DNA of 64,000 nucleotides from Apostichopus japonicus (taxonomy: Eukaryota > Echinodermata > Holothuroidea > Aspidochirotida > Stichopodidae): contig NC_092573.1 in assembly GCF_037975245.1 (NCBI RefSeq), forward strand, positions 5,643,501 through 5,707,500. The letters are read 5' to 3'. Below are positions 1 through 11,500 of this stretch, piece by piece; the stretch's first letter is position 1; each line of letters starts with the position of its first letter. The position numbers and the translations under genes are program-made. Below the pieces are notes generated by a model. It was given only the letters and a program-made list of their open reading frames with translations. It was not told where the DNA came from and did not search any database.

Positions 1-2541
1 CAGGATTTTGATCATCAAATATCGTATTGTCCTCATGTAGGACCTATTTTTCTGCAGTTTAGAGGTTTAAACAGCTCATTACGAATTCAGCCTGGTTAAT
101 TTTCCTGGTATCACATGATCTATGAAGTAACCAAAGCTGCATTCTTTATCTTAGCTAATGAAGCAGCTGCAGCAGGAACAAAATCTTTCACAAAATAGCT
201 TGAGAAGTGAGGAAAGGAAGACAGCTATGGTTACTTCGTAGATTACGTGATACCCGGATAAAATCGTCTTTTTTCCCCCTGGTTTAAACCATGTGAAGGC
301 TAACGAGGTTGAACTCTTAATGCTTTCACTTTTGCAGATATTGATAATTCATGGTAACAACAAGATGTCTTTAGTAACGGCACGCGTGTATCATATATCT
401 AGGTCATCGAATTATATCTATGGTAGCCTGTATTTGACTTCATATATAGCCTGTCCCATACTTATTACATGTGTGTTACGTTAGCTATCTGAATATGAAT
501 TTAGCCAACTGCTTAAATATCGTAGTCGAGTAAGCTATGGTATCATTTATTATTAGTACACTACGTGTATAGGGATGAGATATTGTAATCTATCCGGCGA
601 CCATATTTTGGTACTAGAATTGCTGCCCACCTCAGACCTTTGAGGTACTAAACTGAACCTTTATGGGTTGGTCTGACTTAATAGGGTGGGGAGCATGTAC
701 CATAAAGTGGCATAAAAAATATGGGATGGAAGTTTCTAAAGTAGAGGTAAAAAAGGAATGTGTGAGTGTGTGTATATGTTTGAACCGAAAATTATGTCAC
801 GAATCCCTTCTAAACCGTAAAGCCGATTGACTCATCTTGGGTGGGTGTATATATGGGTATGGGGTGTACAGTCTCCGCTATTGTGGCCATTTTGCGTGTT
901 CGAAATTGACAAAATATCCGATACCCTCAAAACCATGTGGATTATCAGACTGTCAGCATGATTGTATTTAAAATGCCAAATGTGGTCACACTTGACCATA
1001 TTTTTTTTTCGAAAAAGCGTTTTGCAAAAATATGGCCGACGGACATTAAATTGAATGGGTATACGTGTCTAGGTATGGGTTGTAGCGCCTGCGTGACTAA
1101 TGACATCATAGGGTCAAAAGTCAAATAACAAACCAGAAAACGATGCCTAAACATATGCATAGTATGGTATGCCATACATGTTATATATTTATGAACTTGT
1201 GCACACCAGAATAAAGATATATTATCTATTTAACTAATTTCTTTTCGGTTTGAATTATTCTTTTACATGTTCTTTTACAATTTTTCCAGTCGGATGACTC
1301 TTGTTAACGGAGCTGACGAGTATTCAAAATCAAAAGAGCACTGACAAAGTACCATGCAAAAATCTCAACAGTTCTTAACATTTTTTCGACACTGAAATGG
1401 GGGGGGGGGGGGGAGGGAGCATTCGCTCCCACTGCTCCCGCTGTGTCGCTGATATATACTGAACTTACTTGAGGTTAGCGAACAGGGTCAACGCACCCAA
1501 TAGCAAAATTAGTACATAAATAAACCGAATTGAAGCTGGCGAACGTATACGGTAGTTCTATTGGGCATTTTTTTAGAGTATTCAAATTCATACAAAGTTA
1601 CCACAATTTCTCAAAGTGGCAAGGAAAACGTGGTAAATATGACTGATTAAAGGCCAATGTTTACCGAAACTGTTTAATTTTTCGGTCATTCACAATCACA
1701 GTAATATATGAATAGGCCTAGGTAAATTTAGAGTGTGACAGTCGGAAATTCCGAGTGTCGCGCTCCACTTTGTCCAACTATCGTCAGTTTTACCAAGATG
1801 GTGGGGGTGAGACACCCCACACCCCCCCCCCTTGTCACAGCAGATACTAGTCCCTATTGTATAAGCCTTATGTATAACTTGAGTGAATCCGAATGGCAAT
1901 AGCTAGATTGAACCTGGCTTGAAGGCTTTATCCTTTTGTGTCCTGCATATTTGTCTTGTTTGTGTCTTGTTTTGTGTTATGTATTGTTTTGAGCAGTACA
2001 TGGTACTGTATGCATTCATTTCAGAGTTGGAGAATATCCTCACTTGACTCCCAGGGTTTGAAAGGTACAGTTTTACAAGACTGGCTGTGTCCTCTTTGGG
2101 CGTGGTATGTTGGTTATTTTTGCTATTGTGGTAAGATCCTGTGTGGGCACTATGTTGTATTCAGGCTTGTCGACGTCCCTGCCCGTACCACACTAGATTC
2201 TTCTTAAACGTGAACGCTCTCTCTCGCTTTAGTGATTGTTAATATCACGGCAGCTTTTGATCCATTAATTCAAAGTGGAAAATATAAGAGGTGACAGAAA
2301 TTGCGTGCAACATAAATCATTCCCCGATTCTGCATAATATTGCCATTTTAGTAGTTTACATTTATTACTTTGGGTCAAGTGTAGTTTAGATTGAAGTAAA
2401 AGGTTAACAGCCCCAGCTTTCTTGCTCTCTTTACCTCTCTCCCGATACCCTGAAATCCTGGTCAGCTAACCAGGTGAGGTTAAGAGGAGATGGACAAAAA
2501 TTAAATGATAATACATATTTGTCTGTATGCTGATTATACTA
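1..2541. repeat. 2.5-kb direct repeat, copy 1
   Basis: Nearly identical to 3330..5868. Visible differences: A/G near 932/4261, poly-G and poly-C run lengths, and a few single-base changes (e.g. ACATGG/ACAAGG, GTGTGG/GTGTTG). The left end may continue beyond the window. No gene is recognised; the short open frames in it are duplicated only because the DNA is. Confidence 0.95.
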
Positions 2542-3329
2542 GGGCCGGTCTAGGTGAAGAAAAATGCCCGGGCCGATGTTAAGACCCAGTCCGCCCCTGT
2601 TCTTGATCATAACATATCAGATTATTTCTAGTACGTCGCGGAAACAGGATGTAACAGAGTGATATACGTCGTTGAGTGATAACGTTGAAACGTGATATTA
2701 GAATGCCGAGAAAACCTACTCACAGGAGAGAAACTCGGCACGAGCAAACAGCGATCAGAGAGAAATATCTCCTAAGGATAGAGTCTTCACACGAAATCGA
2801 GCCTAATATTAAATAGAAATATGTTAGAAACCGATCAGCACGGTCAAAGAGTGTTGTTTTAACGACGGGAAATAATACAAAATAAGTCTAAACCTCTGTG
2901 TTTCTCTAAATTTCGAATTGCTTTCATGTGGAAATTTTGATTTAGTATATCGAAAAGATGCTTTATCTAGAAATTTATAGGTTTTATTCTTGAACTTTGC
3001 AACTTTTAATTACCCACAAGAGTATTACGCACTAAACGGTTATGATCTACACAATAGCTCGGGTTGTTAAAAAGGTATACAGGCCTCACTTTAATGGTGA
3101 TACTTCAACGCAATTTGCTCCTTTACAGCAGACAGTCGATGTGTGCGCCAATCAGTAGGTCAGTGCATGTAGACTAAGAGGAGGGGGGGGGGGGGGGGTT
3201 CACTGTAGTCCATGGTCCTTTACAACAATCAACAATTATTTCACGCCTGTACCCCCCCCCCTCCCCACCCACATATCTTAATGGAAGAATTGAAGTCTAG
3301 CTACGATCCTGGTTATCTTGAGTGGCTAA
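2542..3329. other. Spacer between the two direct repeats
   Basis: 788 bases of single-copy sequence. It starts with a roughly 60-base MITE-like element (CCGGTC... / CCAGTCCGCCCCTG) and contains G17 and C10 runs near 3184 and 3252. No gene is seen. Confidence 0.7.
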
Positions 3330-5868
3330 CAGGATTTTGATCATCAAATATCGTATTGTCCTCATGTAGGACCTATTTTTCTGCAGTTTAGAGGTTTAAA
3401 CAGCTCATTACGAATTCAGCCTGGTTAATTTTCCTGGTATCACATGATCTATGAAGTAACCAAAGCTGCATTCTTTATCTTAGCTAATGAAGCAGCTGCA
3501 GCAGGAACAAAATCTTTCACAAAATAGCTTGAGAAGTGAGGAAAGGAAGACAGCTATGGTTACTTCGTAGATTACGTGATACCCGGATAAAATCGTCTTT
3601 TTTCCCCCTGGTTTAAACCATGTGAAGGCTAACGAGGTTGAACTCTTAATGCTTTCACTTTTGCAGATATTGATAATTCATGGTAACAACAAGATGTCTT
3701 TAGTAACGGCACGCGTGTATCATATATCTAGGTCATCGAATTATATCTATGGTAGCCTGTATTTGACTTCATATATAGCCTGTCCCATACTTATTACATG
3801 TGTGTTACGTTAGCTATCTGAATATGAATTTAGCCAACTGCTTAAATATCGTAGTCGAGTAAGCTATGGTATCATTTATTATTAGTACACTACGTGTATA
3901 GGGATGAGATATTGTAATCTATCCGGCGACCATATTTTGGTACTAGAATTGCTGCCCACCTCAGACCTTTGAGGTACTAAACTGAACCTTTATGGGTTGG
4001 TCTGACTTAATAGGGTGGGGAGCATGTACCATAAAGTGGCATAAAAAATATGGGATGGAAGTTTCTAAAGTAGAGGTAAAAAAGGAATGTGTGAGTGTGT
4101 GTATATGTTTGAACCGAAAATTATGTCACGAATCCCTTCTAAACCGTAAAGCCGATTGACTCATCTTGGGTGGGTGTATATATGGGTATGGGGTGTACAG
4201 TCTCCGCTATTGTGGCCATTTTGCGTGTTCGAAATTGACAAAATATCCGATGCCCTCAAAACCATGTGGATTATCAGACTGTCAGCATGATTGTATTTAA
4301 AATGCCAAATGTGGTCACACTTGACCATATTTTTTTTTCGAAAAAGCGTTTTGCAAAAATATGGCCGACGGACATTAAATTGAATGGGTATACGTGTCTA
4401 GGTATGGGTTGTAGCGCCTGCGTGACTAATGACATCATAGGGTCAAAAGTCAAATAACAAACCAGAAAACGATGCCTAAACATATGCATAGTATGGTATG
4501 CCATACATGTTATATATTTATGAACTTGTGCACACCAGAATAAAGATATATTATCTATTTAACTAATTTCTTTTCGGTTTGAATTATTCTTTTACATGTT
4601 CTTTTACAATTTTTCCAGTCGGATGACTCTTGTTAACGGAGCTGACGAGTATTCAAAATCAAAAGAGCACTGACAAAGTACCATGCAAAAATCTCAACAG
4701 TTCTTAACATTTTTTCGACACTGAAATGGGGGGGGGGGGGAGGGAGCATTCGCTCCCACTGCTCCCGCTGTGTCGCTGATATATACTGAACTTACTTGAG
4801 GTTAGCGAACAGGGTCAACGCACCCAATAGCAAAATTAGTACATAAATAAACCGAATTGAAGCTGGCGAACGTATACGGTAGTTCTATTGGGCATTTTTT
4901 TAGAGTATTCAAATTCATACAAAGTTACCACAATTTCTCAAAGTGGCAAGGAAAACGTGGTAAATATGACTGATTAAAGGCCAATGTTTACCGAAACTGT
5001 TTAATTTTTCGGTCATTCACAATCACAGTAATATATGAATAGGCCTAGGTAAATTTAGAGTGTGACAGTCGGAAATTCCGAGTGTCGCGCTCCACTTTGT
5101 CCAACTATCGTCAGTTTTACCAAGATGGTGGGGGTGAGACACCCCACACCCCCCCCCTTGTCACAGCAGATACTAGTCCCTATTGTATAAGCCTTATGTA
5201 TAACTTGAGTGAATCCGAATGGCAATAGCTAGATTGAACCTGGCTTGAAGGCTTTATCCTTTTGTGTCCTGCATATTTGTCTTGTTTGTGTCTTGTTTTG
5301 TGTTATGTATTGTTTTGAGCAGTACAAGGTACTGTATGCATTCATTTCAGAGTTGGAGAATATTCCTCACTTGACTCCCAGGGTTTGAAAGGTACAGTTT
5401 TACAAGACTGGCTGTGTCCTCTTTGGGCGTGGTATGTTGGTTATTTTTGCTATTGTGGTAAGATCCTGTGTTGGCACTATGTTGTATTCAGGCTTGTCGA
5501 CGTCCCTGCCCGTACCACACTAGATTCTTCTTAAACGTGAACGCTCTCTCTCGCTTTAGTGATTGTTAATATCACGGCAGCTTTTGATCCATTAATTCAA
5601 AGTGGAAAATATAAGAGGTGACAGAAATTGCGTGCAACATAAATCATTCCCCGATTCTGCATAATATTGCCATTTTAGTAGTTTACATTTATTACTTTGG
5701 GTCAAGTGTAGTTTAGATTGAAGTAAAAGGTTAACAGCCCCAGCTTTCTTGCTCTCTTTACCTCTCTCCCGATACCCTGAAATCCTGGTCAGCTAACCAG
5801 GTGAGGTTAAGAGGAGATGGACAAAAATTAAATGATAATACATATTTGTCTGTATGCTGATTATACTA
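3330..5868. repeat. 2.5-kb direct repeat, copy 2
   Basis: Second copy of 1..2541, about 3,329 bases away. The copies part after 'GATTATACTA': copy 1 runs into a short MITE-like sequence, copy 2 into ordinary flank of gene A. The high identity means a recent duplication, or an assembly/haplotype artefact. Confidence 0.95.
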
Positions 5869-6113
5869 TATTCTATTGAGTAGTTTCACATTTCTTACAA
5901 GCAAAATATCAATTGGAAAAATGAAGTAAATGCAAGTCATTTGCTTGACCAAAAAGGGTGCAAATTTCTTTCCTTTGGTAGACAGGTGATCTTCATATAT
6001 ATCATATATCTCTTTTCTCATATGTAGGGGGTATACTTGCAAGGTTTAATCTTGTAAGTGGGCATATAGACAACAGTCTCCTAGAATACAAACCAACAGG
6101 AACAACTTCCAAA

Positions 6114-6348
6114 GCGGATATCTGTGGATGAAGTTGCAAACATTCTTGAGAAGGATAGGGTGGTTTAGTATAAACTAAGAATTAATTAAGAAAAGTTACT
6201 TTAGACCATTGACACATTTGTTACATCCTCCATAGCAGATATCTGTGGATGAAGTTGCAAATATTTTTGAGAAGGATAGGGTGGTTCTGTACAAACTTCG
6301 AATTAATTAAGAAAAGTTACTTAAGACAATTGGCACATGTGTTACATC
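6114..6348. repeat. Two-copy tandem repeat, about 117-base unit, downstream of gene A
   Basis: 'GATATCTGTGGATGAAGTTG' begins each unit (about 6117 and 6236), followed by the same 'GAGAAGGATAGGGTGGTT' and 'AATTAATTAAGAAAAG' blocks, with scattered differences. The rest of 5869..6653 is AT-rich and shows nothing else. Confidence 0.85.
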
Positions 6349-6653
6349 ATACACAATGCTTTTCACAAATGGGAATGTTTCACGTAAAACGAGAATGAAA
6401 CACAATGTTCACTTGTTATTAAAAGAGAATAATAAATCATAAACTATAGGTTAATTAAACATTATATTGATAGAAAGTTATGTTCACAACATTATTGATA
6501 TAGATAATATAGATTGATAAACAAAAAGACTAATTGAAATGGTTCAATGCACCAATCTGTTAACAAAAAATTATGTCTACTGATGTGTGTTATCGGAAAC
6601 GATTACTAATAAAAAGGAACTTGATACTTCAAAACTTCCTTCAGTGATGACAG

Positions 6654-6659
6654 TTTATT
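6654..6659 (-). terminator. Candidate poly(A) signal of gene A
   Basis: AATAAA on the minus strand, about 326 bases after the stop codon. It would give a 3' UTR of about 0.35 kb. The hexamer is common in AT-rich DNA, so this is only the first good candidate. Confidence 0.45.
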
Positions 6660-6984
6660 ATCACATGATGACGACATTTTGGTGTAACAGATTAAAGATT
6701 GCAATACAATATTCAAATCTCTGATGAATTGAAAACTGACCTATTTTGCTGTGTCTTATCTAAGAAATGATATACAGTAAGCCCGGAGGCTTTCAACCAA
6801 AACTAAACTGTAGCAGTACTGTGAGAAATAAGACTCTGCGATTGATGACAACAAAAAAAATGGTTTGTACGGTGTAGCACCAAAACGTACAGAAAGTTGT
6901 TTACAATATGAAGTAAATTTGGATGGAAATAACCAAAGAGTAAAGGTTATTGCCAATTGGAAGTGGTTCCATTTGATAGCAGCT

Positions 6985-7127
6985 CTAACTGACTGGACAG
7001 TCAGGATTCTCAAACTCTGCCAGATACTTCCTTTTATAAGGAATGATGAGAGATGATTCACTCAGGATTAATGTCTGCTCCTCAAGATCAACATTTTCAG
7101 ATTTTGTAAAGAGGATGTATTTCCCAC
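6985..7127 (-). CDS. Gene A exon 33: C345C end and stop codon
   Basis: Encodes GKYILFTKSENVDLEEQTLI, 'SSLIIPYKRKYLAEFENP' and DCPVS, then TAG (6987..6985). This matches the C345C ending of C3/C4/C5 ('YL..G.......YIIG...WVE.WP....C'). Acceptor TTGCAG, phase 1 in. Confidence 0.9.
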
Positions 7128-8525
7128 CTGCAATGATAGAACATATTGTCATATTAGAATGGAATACCAGCGGGGGTCAATTCTTAATTCGTAAGACACA
7201 CTTATTAGCAAGAGGCTGAGCCAAGATTCCCCCCCCCAAACTTTCTTTTATATATCTTGAAATTAACTATTCACAATGATATAGTTAAACACTTATTAAA
7301 TGCAGTGTGAATCAAATTCAAACCATAATTGCCTGTTAATTAATTTCTGATTTACATCTGCATAACTGCTTTCCATTTTGTCTAAACTTAAGCTGGAAGA
7401 GGAATTCAGATCTGCTATTGAAGAGATTGGATCTCTAGTTAATGTACCCACAGTAAATGACCACATCTGGCGTTAACTACACTGTTTATTATAATGTCTC
7501 TGTTTGCACTTAATCCTAGTGAGGTTTCAGTGCAATATTCCTGTTTACCATAAGCATAATAATGCAGTTCAAACTGTTGTTATTTTTGCTTTCTATATTC
7601 ATAAACGTTTGCATCAAACTTTTGACAATTACTTTCACAGTTTGACAGATGAAACCAACAATATACATATATATGTTATAAAAAAATTCCATGTGTCCTC
7701 CAAAATAAAATATTATTAGACAAAAGCAGAGAAATAAGATATGACTCATAATTGACAAACAAGGAGGGCTGTTTTAAATCTTCAATCTAAGGATGGAGAG
7801 TGGGGAGGGTTGATGAAAAGCTAGCATGGCAGGGGGGGGGGGGCTACCGTATACAATTTTCCTATAGACCGATCATCTTTGAATGAAGCAAACTCCAGTT
7901 TGACAGAGCTCATAAAGGATTTGATGAGGGGTAGCAATTAGTCATGTATACCAGTGCCTGTCACACTTATCTAGCATCATACCTTAATTGTGTTTCATTC
8001 TGTACTTTTCATTCCACTGCCAAGTATTGCTGACGAAGGTCCCGGGGGACCAAAAAATTCCAATATATTTGCAACAGTACTCCTTATTTGTCAATTATGA
8101 GTCATATCTCATTTCTCAGCTTATCAAATTGTATATATATGTATATATATATAATTGAAATCATAATGAGTTGGAAAATCCAGAACAATAAAAAAACTCC
8201 ACCCTGGCCTTCCGCTTTATATGCGGACACCCTGACCACTAGGCTATGGATGCTGATTGTATGTCCAGAGGTTCGAAACCGGTCAGGAAGGTCATAATTC
8301 CACTATAGGCTTTTGTCACCTGTATTGCCTTACTCTAGAGATCAAACATGATTGTAACCAACTCGAAGTCATTTGTGATTCCTAATGCCGGATCTCAAAA
8401 GAGATACTTTGAACAGACTTTTTTTAATGATATGGAGGTAAACGACAAATGCAAATGAATATATATAATTGAAATTGTAATGAGTTGGAAAATCCAGAAC
8501 AATGAAGAAACTTCCAGCCTCCACC

Positions 8526-8598
<73 letters not shown>

Positions 8599-11500
8599 TA
8601 AATGTAAATACTAAATGTATGTATATATACTAAATTAGCCTACCGTGTGTCCTTTCCTTGTATTGGTTTAATATTTTATTTTTTGGGGTTTCACTCAAAG
8701 ACAATCTTGCCAAATAAGATCTTTCAAGCAGTTCTACCTCTCCCACCCTCCCCTCCTCCTCCCCAAGAAAGTAGAAAGAATTAAACAACATAAGGAATAC
8801 TCACTCTCCAAGAGTTCGCAGTCACATTGTTCGGCTAGATTGTAAGACACATACGTATTCAGGGTTTCCTCACCAGAGGCATAATCGGTAAGTAACTTAC
8901 ATCTGTGCCTCTGCCTGGCTCTGAAGGTAAACACTGATATACGAAAAAGAAAAGAAGATTTTGAAGGATATTTATTTAAAACCTCTGCATAAAATATAGT
9001 GAGGCTGTTCATCAGATGAACGAGGAGTAACATACAGCAATAATCGGAATTTACACAAATTTGTGATCTTCTCATCTTGCTTGATCGAGAAACCCATGGA
9101 TGAGCGGAAGCGGAACAAAAGCAGCTCAGAAATACCTTAATACTTTGAACTTTAATATGGTACGATGGATGATTAACTCATGTGTCACGACAATTTGATG
9201 ATTTTTTTTCGAAAAACACCTGGAAACATGTCCCTAACGAATTAGTTGATATTTGTTTACTTCCATTCAATGTTTCACATTCAGTGGCACATTATGATTG
9301 CTCACACTCTCTGTTTCATCATGTTGGCCTGGTTAATAACAATTAAACATTCAAACTGACTTTCGTCTTTCTGTATTTGTCAGCCTTAATTTTTCCATCA
9401 TTGCTTTATGAACTATATTTTTGTAATGATTGTCAAAGAACATATAACAGTGATCATGCTGGATGCCTTTAGATTTGATTATTTTGCTTATGCTGAATGA
9501 GACAGCAGCATATGAGCATACTCTAAAATGATCCTTCAAAGTCTTCCGCTTACGATCACTATAGCTGTAAACTTAATTTACTAGAAAATAGTGTAGTTTT
9601 AGAAGAGATATACACGTCACGTGTTTAACCTTCAAGAGAGTCGTTTTTGTTTGCGGACAGTTTCCTGCAACTTACCGTGATCTGAGTCGCAGAGTTTGTT
9701 CAAGAAGTCGCTTGGTAACGATTCTTCACAGACTGGACAATCTGCAAAAATCAGAAAATAAATTATCATCAATAGTAAACAAACTGATCAAGCTTGTCAT
9801 GTTGATATTTGTACATGGTGCACAGATCACTAAATTTCTTTGCAGTTTTGTAATATTTATCAGAGTAAATGGCAGGGGGGGGGCACAAAGTTACTTTCGA
9901 TATGGCATAGACCACTGGTTCCCCTCAGACAATTCTTGATTTTACTTGTGCTATTCAAGTTCTCATCATTAGCACCAATACGGAAGACTCTAACATGTAC
10001 AGATTATCAGAGAAGCATCATCAGCAATTGACACCACTGTTCTTTATCTACTGCCCCCTATGTAGTTTATATCTACTGCCCCCTATTTAATTATACAGGT
10101 TCCCTACTCCTCACCCCAGCTGGTCTTCTGTTCACACTACTTATTTCCTACAATTCAATGTCCACGATAAGATCAGAAAAGATTTGTATTACATTCAACG
10201 ATTAACTCATGTGAACAGAATATGCTATTTTGAGTCAAAAATCATCGAGGGTCCTTCCCAGCACTTATTCACCCTTCTAATTAGTATTCTTTGAGGGTGT
10301 ACACATCTTTGGTCTTAAAGCTATCACCTTCTGCCACCAGAATATCATTTAATGATCCAATTTACCCAGGATAGGACCAGGGAGCCTTTCCATGTCGACT
10401 GCGGTAAGACTACCCCATCTTCTCTGTGTTGGCAGGAGAGGAAGTTCAGTCTCGGACGAACAGTCCAGAGAATATGTCACTGTCTTCTTTACATCTGTTA
10501 ATCAAATTCAAGAAACATGAGAATGTAAGAATTGAGTGAATCACAAAGAATAGAAGCTTTGTGATTCCTTGCCAGAGCATTTTCCCTCAAGTACATGACT
10601 GATGTAGAGTAAGAAGTTAACAGAAATCATCACAGACAACAAACACACTCCTTATAGTGAGTTTCCAATGGATTTTACTCTTATTTCTCTAGCTATAATT
10701 TGGTCAACGTCCATTCGACATGTTGTGGTGAACAAAGTAGGCCAACACCTGTTCTACAAAAAAACTGAAATAATCTTTAACACTACAGTGGCAGATACAT
10801 TTGTACATCAAAAATTTCTACTGTTGTGTCAGGTGGTGGAGGTGGTGGTGATGGGATGGGATGGGAGAACATAAAGACAACTGGTTGGAGCAGCAAGGCC
10901 CAACAAGCTATCTGTCGTATCTTCATATGGCCTCAAATATGGCCTAACTTTCTGTGATATGTTAGATGATTTAGGGAGACTTCGAGAAAATGCAGCTCTT
11001 ATGTTTTCTGTTAGTCATGCAAACACGACTGAGCTTCTAATGTGTCTCACCTGTCTTGTAGTAGTCGTAGACAGTCACAAATGAAGGTTTGGTATCCTTG
11101 ACTAAAATATCCCGTTTCATGGTAAAAGTAATGCAAGTAGGCTGTAATTGTATCTGTAGAAAACAGGACGGAGAAACACAGACTTGACTCTTCTTGCTAA
11201 AACTCTGCTGGGAAAATCCCTGAAACCGTATGCATTCAGACACAAGATGGCAAGTGCCCCACTGACCTTCAAAGTTTATGTACCCCCCTTTTCCCCCTCC
11301 CCCCACCCCCAAGAGTGCAATAACCCATTTCTCATATTACGACAGATCTCTACGTTCAAGTCATAAAATGTTTACCAAACTCGTTAGTGAATCACTCAAA
11401 CTGTAGATTGATATTGATCAAGTTAATACAGCACTTACTCCTTTTCTTTAAAATTAACATCAAGTAACGAAAAAATATTCATCCAATTTTGGTTCTAAAG

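Noticed and set aside
293-484. 63-residue ORF repeated at 3622..3813, and the 937/4266 pair
   Set aside because: Duplicated because the DNA is duplicated. They are short, have no recognisable motif, and nothing indicates purifying selection.
8261-8300. tRNA gene suggested by GGTTCGAAACC
   Set aside because: The B box is perfect, but no A box at the right distance on that strand and no acceptor-stem pairing was seen; a SINE remnant is more likely.
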